This document shows, piece after piece, positions 41,448-49,496 of a DNA stretch of 64,000 bases. The position numbers and the translations under genes are program-made. The first letter of the stretch is position 1. Each line of letters begins with the position of its first letter. Source of the DNA: JABCPE02 sp963518845 (GTDB taxonomy: Bacteria > Bacteroidota > Bacteroidia > Flavobacteriales > Weeksellaceae); the NCBI GenBank assembly GCA_963518845.1, contig CAUQKV010000005.1, positions 21,616 to 85,615 of the forward strand, given 5' to 3'. Under the pieces are notes generated by a model. The model worked only from the letters and a program-made list of their open reading frames with translations. It made no database searches and was not told the DNA's origin.

Positions 41448-42044
41448 ATGAAATATATCAAAACCAAAGTAAATAAAATATTGTTAGTGGTATTATTATG
41501 TTTGTGTTTAGGTTGTGAGAAAAAGAGTGCATTGCCTCAAAATAACCCTATGAATAACGAACTGAATGATATAAGCATAGATGCATTACATGCAGAGGGA
41601 AACGATAATAATTTTTTAATCACTATTAATATTGAAAATAAAAGCAATGAATACTACTGTATGATATATGATTATGAGGGAGATTTAGATAAAAGAACAT
41701 ATCCTAAAATAAAGAATGTAAATAAAGATGTGGTTGAAATAAGTTACTATCCTTTTTATAGTGAAATTGTAAGTAATCACCTTGAGGAACAGGAAGATAG
41801 GGATCCACCTGTAATATCATCAGATGGTTTTATTTTTCTAATAATCAGTCCTCAAGAAAAAGAAAAAATTACACTCTCAATAAAATATGACTTATTGAAA
41901 AAATATGAAGCAAAAAGATTAAAATTGTATTTCTCAAAATATAAAAATGAAGATTCTTTAAATTCCAAATTTATAAGAATTTCTCCTACAAAAGATGCTA
42001 TGTCATACTATAATTTTAAAGAGAAGTTGATAGAAATTAGGTAA
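41448..42044 (+). CDS. Predicted lipoprotein (array gene 3) sharing its 5' end with array gene 4
   Basis: The 198-residue product starts MKYIKTKVNKILLVVL and continues into a lipobox (LCLCLGC, Cys near residue 23), then a linker and a beta-rich domain (FLITINIENKSNEYYCMIYD, FIFLIISPQEKEKITLSIKY), reminiscent of small Ig-like or immunity-type lipoproteins. Function unknown. The first 51 nt and the upstream 25 nt are almost identical to those of the gene at 42108, while the bodies are unrelated. Its stop codon lies within the GGTAA of the following repeat. Confidence 0.7.
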   Translation: MKYIKTKVNKILLVVLLCLCLGCEKKSALPQNNPMNNELNDISIDALHAEGNDNNFLITINIENKSNEYYCMIYDYEGDLDKRTYPKIKNVNKDVVEISYYPFYSEIVSNHLEEQEDRDPPVISSDGFIFLIISPQEKEKITLSIKYDLLKKYEAKRLKLYFSKYKNEDSLNSKFIRISPTKDAMSYYNFKEKLIEIR

Positions 42045-42082
42045 CCTTCCAAATGTGTTGGGTTTTATCCATATAAAAACTT
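42041..42082 (+). repeat. Intergenic repeat, copy 4 (right arm replaced)
   Basis: GGTAACCTTCCAAATG then TGTTGGGTTTTATCCATATAAAA, matching copy 2 through the loop and diverging in the right arm (ACTTTTT in place of TCCAACA). Confidence 0.75.
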
Positions 42083-42107
42083 TTTAGTAAAAAAATAATA
42101 ACACCAT

Positions 42108-42428
42108 ATGAAATATATCAAAGCTAAAGTAAATAAAATATTGTTAGTAGTATTGGCGGTTTCATTAATAATATTACTACTAATATATAAAGAAAATCAA
42201 ACTTATGAGAATAAGGGTGAGTATCTCATAAATAAAATTGAAAATTTTAGAATAAAAAATAAAAGATTACCGAATACAATATTAGAATTAGGAGAGAAAG
42301 AACCAATGAACCAAGGTCCATATTATGAGAAAAAAGATAGTGTTAATTATATAATATATTTTAACATTGGCTTTGATGAAGCTAAAATATATTATTCCGA
42401 AACAAAAAAATGGGTGAATAAACCATAA
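42108..42428 (+). CDS. Small membrane-anchored protein (array gene 4) sharing its 5' end with array gene 3
   Basis: The 106-residue product begins MKYIKAKVNKILLVVLAVSL, a near copy of the N terminus at 41448, but continues as a plain membrane anchor (IILLLIY) with no lipobox. A domain of about 75 residues follows: ENKGEYLINKIENFRIKNKRLPNTILELG and GPYYEKKDSVNYIIYFNIGFDEAKIYYSETKKW. This resembles small proteins found near polymorphic toxins in Flavobacteriia (from memory, no search run). Function unknown. The following spacer keeps only a trace of the repeat. Confidence 0.65.
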   Translation: MKYIKAKVNKILLVVLAVSLIILLLIYKENQTYENKGEYLINKIENFRIKNKRLPNTILELGEKEPMNQGPYYEKKDSVNYIIYFNIGFDEAKIYYSETKKWVNKP

Positions 42429-42505
42429 AACCAAGTGTATTAAGGTAAGTGATTATTACTTTTGATATATGTGGTAAACGCAAAACTAGCAAGCAGATAA
42501 AGTAT

Positions 42506-42772
42506 ATGAATAAAATAACAAAGATTATAATAACAAAAGAGGAATATAAAAATATATCAAAATATACAGCAATACCAATAGGAATTGTTTTTCTTGAAGA
42601 GAAAAAAGGGTGTTATCTACAAGGAAATAAAGAAGATTTTGAAAAGTTATTAGATAAATTGTCTAATTATTTTGTTGAACATGGGATAGATAAAAAATCA
42701 GAAATTAATGTAATAGGATATAATATAGAAAGGCTAATAGATAAATTATCAATCATATATGATGAAAATTAA
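42506..42772 (+). CDS. Small hypothetical protein (array gene 5)
   Basis: Not recognised. I prefer the ATG at 42506 (MNKITKIIITKEEYKNISKY), giving 88 residues, to the in-frame GTG at 42449, whose extension (FDICGKRKTSKQIKY) falls in sequence resembling the intergenic spacer. No signal or membrane segment: a cytoplasmic alpha/beta protein with DFEKLLDKLSNYFVEHGIDKK and ERLIDKLSIIYDEN helices. It may be an immunity-type protein or a remnant. A/T-rich like the rest of the array. Confidence 0.5.
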   Translation: MNKITKIIITKEEYKNISKYTAIPIGIVFLEEKKGCYLQGNKEDFEKLLDKLSNYFVEHGIDKKSEINVIGYNIERLIDKLSIIYDEN

Positions 42773-42782
42773 AAGAGAGATT

Positions 42783-42805
42783 GGTAATCCTCCAAATGTA
42801 TTTTT
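42783..42805 (+). repeat. Intergenic repeat, terminal copy (left part only)
   Basis: GGTAATCCTCCAAATG followed by TATTTTT. The conserved left part of the array repeat occurs once more after the last array gene, marking the end of the array. Confidence 0.6.
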
Positions 42806-42815
42806 CACTCACAAC

Positions 42816-42851
42816 AAAAAACTCCTCATCATTTTGATGAGGAGTTTTTTG
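42816..42851. terminator. Bidirectional terminator between the array and aroQ
   Basis: AAAAAACTCCTCATC, 5-nt loop, GATGAGGAGTTTTTT: perfect 10-bp stem with A-run and T-run on either side, ending both the plus-strand array and the minus-strand lon-aroQ transcript. Confidence 0.95.
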
Positions 42852-42880
42852 TTTAAATTTTTTTAAAAATAATAAAAACC

Positions 42881-43288
42881 TTATTTCAAACTTAAAATAG
42901 CCAATCGGTAACCATCTAGTCCAAATCCAGAGATGACACCGCTGCAATGAGCCGCAGTTACTGATTTTTGCCTAAATTCTTCTCTTGCATAGATGTTGCT
43001 GATATGGACTTCTATTTTTGGTTTTTGAATGTTTCTGAGACAGTCTGCAATCGCATAGGAGTAATGGGTGTAGGCAGCAGGATTGATGATAAGTGCTTCG
43101 TAATCATCCTCTTGCAGTCTGTTGATGATTTCTCCCTCTACATTGGATTGGAAAAATAGAATTTCATCTTCGGGAAATTTTTCCTTTAGATTTTCTAAAA
43201 AATCAGCCATAGAAACTGTTCCATAGATTTCAGGCTCACGAGTTCCGAGGAGGTTTAGATTAGGACCATTGACGATTAGAATTTTCAT
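42881..43288 (-). CDS. aroQ: Type II 3-dehydroquinate dehydratase
   Basis: Third step of the shikimate pathway. 135 residues with the type II pattern: KILIVNGPNLNLLGTREPEIYG with catalytic Tyr22, FFQSNVEGEIINRLQ, IINPAAYTHYSYAIADCL with a conserved Asn and His, and PKIEVHISNIYAREEFRQKS with the general-acid His. It starts 5 nt after the lon stop codon, so the two are one transcript. The bidirectional terminator follows. Confidence 0.96.
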   Translation of the reverse strand: MKILIVNGPNLNLLGTREPEIYGTVSMADFLENLKEKFPEDEILFFQSNVEGEIINRLQEDDYEALIINPAAYTHYSYAIADCLRNIQKPKIEVHISNIYAREEFRQKSVTAAHCSGVISGFGLDGYRLAILSLK

Positions 43289-43292
43289 ACCG

Positions 43293-45695
43293 TTATTTTT
43301 TTTCTAAAGCTAAATCTACTACTTCTTTCATCGTTTTCACATAATGGATTTTTAAATCCTTGAAATAATCTCCTTTGATGTCTTCCACATCTTTTCTGTT
43401 TTCCTCACAGAGAATCACTTCTTTCACGCCTGAGCGAACCGCTGCCAAGAGTTTTTCCTTAATTCCACCCACAGGAAGCACTTTTCCTCTCAGGGTGATT
43501 TCGCCTGTCATTGCCAGATGAGGTCTTACTTTTCGGTTGGTGTAGCTGGATACCATAGAAGTAAGCATCGCGATTCCTGCAGAAGGGCCGTCTTTTGGTG
43601 TGGCGCCTTCTGGGACATGGATGTGGATATTTTTACTTTCTAAATCCTCAGCGTCTATTCCCAGTTCCTTATGTTTTGCTTTGATGTATTCCAAGGCCAA
43701 AGTCGCACTTTCTTTCATCACTGTTCCTAGATTTCCTGTCATGCTGAGAGTTCCTTTTCCATTGGATAAAATACTCTCAATGAACAAAATATCTCCTCCC
43801 ACACTTGTCCAAGCCAGACCTGTCACCACGCCTGTTTCGTTGGTGGTTTCAGAAACGGCTTTGCTCATAGGAACACCTAAAATTTCATCAATTTTTTTGA
43901 TGCTGATTTTAGGGTCGTATTCTTTATTCATCGTGATTTGTAGAGCCACCCAGCGGGCGATAGCCGCCAAGTTTTTCTCTAATCTTCTCACGCCACTTTC
44001 CCTTGTGTGGGCTTCTATGATGTGTTTTAGTTCTTTTGAACCTAATTTTAATTCTTGCGCAGACAGCCCGTGTTCGTGGATTTGTTTTTTCAGCAGGTGT
44101 CTTTTAGCGATTTCTACTTTTTCCTCCAAAGTATATCCCGAAAGATTGATGATTTCCATTCGGTCAAGCAGTGCCCTTTGGATGGTAGAAAGGCTGTTGG
44201 CTGTGGCGATGAACATTACCTTTGATAAGTCATAGCCTATTTCTAAGTAATTATCGTAAAAGCTGTTATTCTGTTCAGGGTCAAGGACTTCCAGCAGGGC
44301 AGAAGATGGGTCTCCGTGAGTTCCCGTGCCGAGTTTGTCTATCTCATCCAAAACGATAACAGGATTAGAAGTTCCAGCCTTTTTGATGGATTGGAGTATT
44401 CGCCCAGCCATGGCGCCAATGTAGGTTTTTCTGTGTCCTCGTATCTCGCTTTCATCATGCAGACCGCCCAAAGAAAGGCGAATGTATTTTCTTCCCAAAG
44501 CATCTGCTACGGACTTTCCTAAGGAAGTTTTTCCCACACCAGGAGGCCCTACAAGGCATAGAATAGGCGATTTCATATTGTTTTTAAGTTTCAGAACAGC
44601 CATGTGTTCCAAGACTCTTTTCTTGATGTCTTCTAGTCCAAAGTGGTCTCTATTGAGAACAGCCTCGGCCTTTGGAAGGTCAAAAGTATCTTTGGTATAA
44701 TTTTCCCAAGGCAGGTCTGTGAAGAAATCTAGATAATTTCTCTGCACATTATAGTCAGGCGAGTTCGGATTGTGTCTTTGCAGGCGGTTGATTTCCTTAT
44801 TGAAATGATTTTCTATTTCCTCACTCCATTTTATTTTTTTTGCTTTGGCTTTCAGTTCTTCTATATCGTTTTCTGTACCTCCGCCCAGCTCTTCCTGAAT
44901 GGTTTTAATCTGCTGATTTAGAAAATATTCCCTCTGATGTTTGTCTAATTCTTTGGTGGTTTTCTGATGGATTTTATTTCTTAATTCCAGTTTTTTGAAA
45001 TCTTCTTGCAGTAGTTCATAGCATTTTCTTGCACGGATGAAAAGGCTTTTTTCTTCCAGCAGTTTTTGTTTATTTACTGTTGAGAAATTACCATTCACGC
45101 AGATGAAATTCAGCAAATCTTCTGCTCCATCTATGTTTTTAATAGCGAAATTAGCTGCGTTAGGAATGTTTGGGTCTAGCTCTATTATCTTTATTGCTAA
45201 ATCTTTGATGTTATCTATCAGCGCATAAAATTCCTCTTTGTTCTTCGGCGAAGAATCTCTCATTTTCTGTATTTCCGCTCTGAAAAACGGCTCTGTGGAA
45301 ATGTAGTTTTTCACACGGAAACGGTGCACACCACGAGTGATGGCGGTGATATTTCCATTAGGAAGTTTGATGATTTTGATAATCCTTGAAATCGTCCCTA
45401 TGGAGTTCAAGTCACCAATTTTTGGTGTTTCTACATCAGAGTTTTTCTGACAGATGACGCCTATGTATTCTTTGTTATTATAGGCTTCTTCCAGCAGTTT
45501 TATAGATTTTCCTCTTCCAGCAGTGATGGGAATCACCACATTAGGAAACATCACCATGTTTTTCACAGGCAAAATAGGAAAAGACTCTTGCTCTTCGTTT
45601 AGCTGTTCGTTTTTATCGTGAATTTCTTCGGTTATAACACTGAAACCTTCATCCATAAGATTTTCAAAAGAAATATCTTCAAATTCTTCTATCAT
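43293..45695 (-). CDS. lon: ATP-dependent Lon protease
   Basis: Cytoplasmic AAA+ serine protease for quality control and regulatory proteolysis. I take the ATG at 45695 (MIEEFEDISFENLMDEG), giving 800 residues; an in-frame ATG 33 nt upstream is possible. The substrate-binding LAN domain starts FPILPVKNMVMFPNVVIPI. Walker A is GPPGVGKTSLGKS near 375 and the sensor region has VMFIATANSLSTI. The protease dyad is Ser705 in PKDGPSAG with Lys748 in GGIKEKLLAA, spaced 43 as in E. coli. The upstream region holds a TGACA-AAA-TGTCA dyad and a sigma-54-like element. Confidence 0.97.
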   Translation of the reverse strand: MIEEFEDISFENLMDEGFSVITEEIHDKNEQLNEEQESFPILPVKNMVMFPNVVIPITAGRGKSIKLLEEAYNNKEYIGVICQKNSDVETPKIGDLNSIGTISRIIKIIKLPNGNITAITRGVHRFRVKNYISTEPFFRAEIQKMRDSSPKNKEEFYALIDNIKDLAIKIIELDPNIPNAANFAIKNIDGAEDLLNFICVNGNFSTVNKQKLLEEKSLFIRARKCYELLQEDFKKLELRNKIHQKTTKELDKHQREYFLNQQIKTIQEELGGGTENDIEELKAKAKKIKWSEEIENHFNKEINRLQRHNPNSPDYNVQRNYLDFFTDLPWENYTKDTFDLPKAEAVLNRDHFGLEDIKKRVLEHMAVLKLKNNMKSPILCLVGPPGVGKTSLGKSVADALGRKYIRLSLGGLHDESEIRGHRKTYIGAMAGRILQSIKKAGTSNPVIVLDEIDKLGTGTHGDPSSALLEVLDPEQNNSFYDNYLEIGYDLSKVMFIATANSLSTIQRALLDRMEIINLSGYTLEEKVEIAKRHLLKKQIHEHGLSAQELKLGSKELKHIIEAHTRESGVRRLEKNLAAIARWVALQITMNKEYDPKISIKKIDEILGVPMSKAVSETTNETGVVTGLAWTSVGGDILFIESILSNGKGTLSMTGNLGTVMKESATLALEYIKAKHKELGIDAEDLESKNIHIHVPEGATPKDGPSAGIAMLTSMVSSYTNRKVRPHLAMTGEITLRGKVLPVGGIKEKLLAAVRSGVKEVILCEENRKDVEDIKGDYFKDLKIHYVKTMKEVVDLALEKK

Positions 45696-45722
45696 AATTT
45701 TATTAAAACTAAAAAGATTAAA

Positions 45723-45735
45723 TGACAAAATGTCA
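45723..45735. promoter_or_regulatory. Perfect dyad TGACA-AAA-TGTCA upstream of lon
   Basis: A 13-nt perfect inverted repeat, 28-40 nt upstream of the lon ATG. A related but looser dyad (AGTGA-N6-TCACT) lies upstream of the START-like gene at 56835-56850. Likely a stress-regulator operator, though no regulator can be named from sequence. Confidence 0.5.
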
Positions 45736-45792
45736 CTTTAGTGTTTCTCGTTTTTTCATTGATATCAATAATAAAACGGTCTCTCATATGGC

Positions 45793-45807
45793 ACAATTCC
45801 TATGCCA
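45793..45807 (-). promoter_or_regulatory. Sigma-54-like -24/-12 element upstream of lon
   Basis: The minus strand reads TGGCATAGGAATTGT, matching TGGCAC-N5-TTGC in spacing and at most positions (TTGT for TTGC). The segment also forms an inverted repeat (TGGCA...TGCCA). rpoN itself lies at 49497-50957. Tentative. Confidence 0.3.
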
Positions 45808-45873
45808 AGAAAATTTTACGACAAAAATGCATAAATATCTTTAAATTCAAATAAAAATTCCGAAATTTGTAGT

Positions 45874-46788
45874 ATGGAGGTTGATAAAGTGCACATTCCC
45901 ATAGTAGATATTCCGCTGGAGGGAGGCGTGAAATTGTCCGTGAAACGCGAGGATTTGGTTCATCCGCAGATTTCGGGTAATAAGTATTGGAAAATGTTTT
46001 ATAATGTAAAAACATACCTTGCCCGAGAGGTGAAAAATCCTTTGATAATCACTTTCGGGGGAGCGTATTCTAATCATATCGCGGCGGCATCTGCTGTTGG
46101 AGAAAAATACAATATTAAAACTCTGGGCGTTATCCGTGGAGAGGAGCTGGAAGATAACTGGCAGGGAAACCTCACGCTGGAAGATGCGCAGAGGAGAGGG
46201 ATGGATTTTTTGTTCGTTACTAGAGAGGCATACAGAGACAAGGAAAAAATTACCAGAGATTTGCAGGAAAAATTTCCTGAGGCTCTCATTGTCCCTGAAG
46301 GCGGGACTAATGAACTAGCAGTGGAAGGGGTGAAACACATGCTGGATGAACGAACAAAAGAATTTGATTATATTTGCACCGCGGTTGGGACAGGAGGAAC
46401 CATTTCGGGCTTGTCCAAATTTGCAGAAGAACACCAGAAAATACTGGGGTTCAAGGTGGTGGATGACCCTACTTTGGAGGAGAGAATCCAAGGGCTGAGC
46501 GGGAGGAAAAATTTTACCCTCTTTGATGCTCATGATGGCAGATATGGGAAAATCATAGATGAAAATATACAGTTTATCAATCATTTTTATGAGCGGTATG
46601 ATGTTCCTCTCGACCCGATATACACAGGGAAAATGATGAGACACCTGATGAAACTGATAAAGGAAGGATATTTCCCGCAGGGCAGCAGGATTTTAGCGTT
46701 TCATACGGGAGGATTGCAGGGAGTTTTAGGGGCGAATGAATGGTTGAAAAAGACAAAAAAAGAACTAATCAAAATAAAATTTAACTAA
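45874..46788 (+). CDS. 1-aminocyclopropane-1-carboxylate deaminase/D-cysteine desulfhydrase-like PLP enzyme
   Basis: Fold-type II PLP enzyme. 304 residues with the PLP Lys37 in ISGNKYWK, the phosphate/cofactor segment ITFGGAYSNHIAAASAVG, VPEGGTNELAVEGVKH, and YICTAVGTGGTISGLS for the phosphate-binding loop; it ends in FHTGGLQGVLG. Members deaminate ACC or desulfhydrate D-cysteine. The substrate-specific residues cannot be judged confidently here, and Flavobacteriia members are mostly uncharacterised. The glucosaminidase gene begins 2 nt after its stop. Confidence 0.88.
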   Translation: MEVDKVHIPIVDIPLEGGVKLSVKREDLVHPQISGNKYWKMFYNVKTYLAREVKNPLIITFGGAYSNHIAAASAVGEKYNIKTLGVIRGEELEDNWQGNLTLEDAQRRGMDFLFVTREAYRDKEKITRDLQEKFPEALIVPEGGTNELAVEGVKHMLDERTKEFDYICTAVGTGGTISGLSKFAEEHQKILGFKVVDDPTLEERIQGLSGRKNFTLFDAHDGRYGKIIDENIQFINHFYERYDVPLDPIYTGKMMRHLMKLIKEGYFPQGSRILAFHTGGLQGVLGANEWLKKTKKELIKIKFN

Positions 46789-46790
46789 AA

Positions 46791-47951
46791 ATGAAAGAAT
46801 TATTGTGTTTATTATCAGTAGCAGGTTTGGGGCTGTTTTCTCATGCTCAGGATTGGAAAACAGATGACCAATACATCCAGAATTTCGCTAAATATGCAGT
46901 GGAAGAGATGGAGCTGTATAAAATTCCGGCAAGTATCAAACTCGCACAGGGGATTTTGGAGACAGGAGGAGGACAGAGCCGTTTGGCAAAAGAAGGGAAA
47001 AATCACTTTGGGATAAAATGTAAAGAAAATTGGACAGGAAAGACCATGAAACACACAGATGATGCACCAAATGAGTGTTTCCGTGTGTATGATGACCCGC
47101 GAGAATCTTACAGAGACCATTCTTTGTTTTTGACAACGAGAAAGTATTATGTAGGACTTTTTAAATTGGATATCAAAGATTACAAAGGCTGGGCATATGG
47201 ACTTAAAAAGGCTGGATATGCTACCAATCCTAAATATGCGCAGATTCTGATAAACAGAATAGAAAAATACAGGCTGCATGAATTTGATAATATAAAATCA
47301 CATGAAGTTTCCGCGAAACTAAAAGAATTGTATCCAGAATATAAGTCTGAAAATCAAGAAATTAAAAATCAAGAGCCAGTTAAAGAAAAATCCACAAAAG
47401 AGGAAGTAAGAACTGAGCCTGTACTGCGCGAAGAAAAAGTAAAAGAACCAGTAGTACAAAAGCAAGAAACAAAACAGGAAACAAAACAGGAAACAGAAAT
47501 ATCTAAACCAGAAATAGAATCTGGTAAAAAAAAAGAACCAGAGCTACACAAATACGAAGAAGGAAGGCTCACAGAAGAAGCCGTTTTGCATAGTCTAAAT
47601 GAGAGGAATCATCCTAATTCAAATCTGAAATATGTGGTTTTGGGAGGAGATATCTCTCTTTCTGCTTTGGCGAAAAAATATAATATCAGAGTGAGCGACC
47701 TGAAAGATTATAATGATTTAAAAACATCTGATTTGAAAAAAAATCAGATTGTTTTTTTAGAGCCTAAAAAATCTTATGGAAGTCAAGAAACACATACCGT
47801 GAGAAAAGGCGAAAAGATGTATGATATTTCCCAGAAATATGGGATAAAACTAAAGTATTTGTATCTAAAAAATAGAATGGAGGAGGGACAAGAACCAAAA
47901 GAGGGACAGGTGCTTTACCTTCAAAATAAAAAGCCAAGAAGGGAGAGATAA
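46791..47951 (+). CDS. Exported glucosaminidase-domain protein with C-terminal LysM repeats
   Basis: Peptidoglycan hydrolase: signal peptide (LLCLLSVAGLGLFSHAQ), glucosaminidase domain (about residues 25-165) with SIKLAQGILETGGGQSRLA carrying the conserved catalytic Glu, NHFGIKCKENW, and WAYGLKKAGYATNPKYAQILI. A Lys/Glu/Pro-rich linker (about 195-255) contains QETK repeats. Two LysM-like domains follow (ISLSALAKKYNIRVSDLKDY and HTVRKGEKMYDISQKYGIK), which bind glycan strands. 386 residues. Two nt after the PLP gene, with a terminator spanning its stop codon. Confidence 0.92.
   Translation: MKELLCLLSVAGLGLFSHAQDWKTDDQYIQNFAKYAVEEMELYKIPASIKLAQGILETGGGQSRLAKEGKNHFGIKCKENWTGKTMKHTDDAPNECFRVYDDPRESYRDHSLFLTTRKYYVGLFKLDIKDYKGWAYGLKKAGYATNPKYAQILINRIEKYRLHEFDNIKSHEVSAKLKELYPEYKSENQEIKNQEPVKEKSTKEEVRTEPVLREEKVKEPVVQKQETKQETKQETEISKPEIESGKKKEPELHKYEEGRLTEEAVLHSLNERNHPNSNLKYVVLGGDISLSALAKKYNIRVSDLKDYNDLKTSDLKKNQIVFLEPKKSYGSQETHTVRKGEKMYDISQKYGIKLKYLYLKNRMEEGQEPKEGQVLYLQNKKPRRER
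47466..47496 (+). repeat. Tandem 12-nt repeat in the glucosaminidase linker
   Basis: GAAACAAAACAG occurs twice in full and once in part, coding for QETKQETKQETE. Length changes would keep the frame. Confidence 0.8.
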
Positions 47952-47970
47952 TGTTCTCCCTCTTTTTTTA
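47940..47970 (+). terminator. Terminator overlapping the glucosaminidase stop codon
   Basis: GGGAGA (47941-47946), loop containing the TAA stop, TCTCCC (47955-47960), then TCTTTTTTT. It reaches the 3' end of the convergent queE gene. Confidence 0.75.
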
Positions 47971-48606
47971 TGGAATGTTCAGATATTTGTGCGTTTGTAC
48001 GGAAGCTATCCATTTAGGATTTTGTAGAATGTAATCTGTTATTTTTGGATAGTTTTGCTCCCTTTTGCTCCATTCAGACTGCAGATATAGTTTGCATTTT
48101 TCTGATACTTTGGCAGCTTGTTCTTCAGCGAATTTGAAATCGTGATTGTTGAAAATAACCACTTTCAGCTCATCAGCCATTTGGTAAATTTCTTCTTTTG
48201 GAAGTTTTACTTTTTTGGGCGAAAGAGTAATCCAGTCAATATGTCCTCTTAGATTGTGCGAGCCAGAGGTTTCCACATGAATCGTACAGCCTAATTCTTT
48301 TAGTTTTTTTGTTAAAATATTCAAATCCCACATCAGAGGCTCGCCGCCTGTGATGATTATAGTTTTACAGTGTTTAGCCGCTATGGCAGCGATTTCTTCT
48401 GCATCCATCAACGGATGAAGCGTGGCATCCCAACTTTCTTTGACATCACACCAGTGGCATCCTACATCACAGCCGCCTAAACGAATGAAGTAGGCCGCCC
48501 TGCCAGAGTGGGCACCTTCTCCTTGAATAGTATAAAAATGCTCCATAACAGGGAGCATTTTACCTTGATTTAATAATATTTTTTGTTCACTACTAAAATC
48601 TGACAT
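47968..48606 (-). CDS. queE: 7-carboxy-7-deazaguanine synthase
   Basis: Radical SAM enzyme of queuosine/7-deazaguanine synthesis, converting 6-carboxytetrahydropterin to CDG. The cluster Cys residues are 46, 50 and 53 in GGCDVGCHWCDVKESW; YTIQGEGAHSGRAAYFIRL precedes them, and TIIITGGEPLMWDL is the SAM-binding GGE motif. 212 residues, typical. Last gene of the asnS-(hypothetical)-rpoN-folD-queE run, 10 nt after folD. Confidence 0.94.
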   Translation of the reverse strand: MSDFSSEQKILLNQGKMLPVMEHFYTIQGEGAHSGRAAYFIRLGGCDVGCHWCDVKESWDATLHPLMDAEEIAAIAAKHCKTIIITGGEPLMWDLNILTKKLKELGCTIHVETSGSHNLRGHIDWITLSPKKVKLPKEEIYQMADELKVVIFNNHDFKFAEEQAAKVSEKCKLYLQSEWSKREQNYPKITDYILQNPKWIASVQTHKYLNIP

Positions 48607-48616
48607 TTTTCACTCA

Positions 48617-49480
48617 CTATTTTTTATAAGCTAAAAGCGTATTTTTCATCAGCATGGCTCTAGTCATAGGGCCTACGCCACCAGGAACGGGTGTTATAAA
48701 ACTAGCCTTCTTCTCACACGCTTCAAAATCTACATCTCCTACTAAATGATAACCTCTCTCGCTATCATCATTCACTCTGGTAATTCCTACATCTATAACC
48801 ACGGCACCTTCTTTTATCATATCTCCTTTTAGGTAATTAGGAATACCTAATGCTACGATGACGATGTCTGCCTTTTGGGTATATTCTTCAATATTAGGCG
48901 TATGGCTGTGGATAAGCGTTACTGTGGCATCAGTTCCTTTGGCACTCATCAGAATACTCATAGGACGGCCAACGATTCTGCTTCGGCCGATAACTACGCA
49001 TTTTTTTCCTTTGGTGTCAATGTTATATCTCTCCAAAAGCTGCATAATCCCAAATGGAGTAGCAGGCAGAAGGGAGTCCATCTCTAAAGCCATTTTCCCA
49101 AAGTTTTCTGGGTGGAAGCCATCCACATCCTTTTTAGGGTCGATAGCCATGATGATTTTTTCTTGGTCTATGCCTTTCGGAAGAGGAAGCTGTACGATGA
49201 ATCCGTCTATTTCCTCGTTCTCGTTTAGTTTTTTTATTTCTTCTAAAAGTTCATTTTCACAAATCGTATCAGGAAATTTTAGCAAAGATGAGGTAAATCC
49301 CACCTCTTTACAATCCTTGACTTTGCTATTTACATAGGCTTTGCTGGCACCATTTTCTCCCACCAGTATAGCTGCTAGGTGAGGTGCTTTTTTGCCGCTT
49401 TGTACTATTTTTGTAACTTCTTCTTTTATCTCTTGTTTTATTTTCTGAGAAACGCTCAGTCCATCTAAAATTTCAGCCAT
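48617..49480 (-). CDS. folD: Bifunctional methylenetetrahydrofolate dehydrogenase/cyclohydrolase
   Basis: Interconverts methylene-, methenyl- and formyl-tetrahydrofolate. I use the ATG at 49480 (MAEILDGLSVSQKIKQEI), giving 287 residues; an in-frame ATG at 49555 would run 59 nt into rpoN and add an unrelated leader. Motifs: AAILVGENGASKAYVNSKVKDC with the catalytic Lys, GFIVQLPLPKG, VVIGRSRIVGRPM for NADP binding, and TPVPGGVGPMTRAML. 16 nt after rpoN and 10 nt before queE. Confidence 0.95.
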   Translation of the reverse strand: MAEILDGLSVSQKIKQEIKEEVTKIVQSGKKAPHLAAILVGENGASKAYVNSKVKDCKEVGFTSSLLKFPDTICENELLEEIKKLNENEEIDGFIVQLPLPKGIDQEKIIMAIDPKKDVDGFHPENFGKMALEMDSLLPATPFGIMQLLERYNIDTKGKKCVVIGRSRIVGRPMSILMSAKGTDATVTLIHSHTPNIEEYTQKADIVIVALGIPNYLKGDMIKEGAVVIDVGITRVNDDSERGYHLVGDVDFEACEKKASFITPVPGGVGPMTRAMLMKNTLLAYKK

Positions 49481-49496
49481 AATATTATTAGTTTTT

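Noticed and set aside
40446..42805. CRISPR array or integron attC array
   Set aside because: Repeats are spaced by whole genes of 90-600 nt, degenerate on one side, and no cas or integrase gene is present in the window. The attC-like idea stays open only as part of the cassette finding.
43600..44235. Plus-strand open frame of 211 codons
   Set aside because: Antisense to the lon catalytic domain, with no supporting features.
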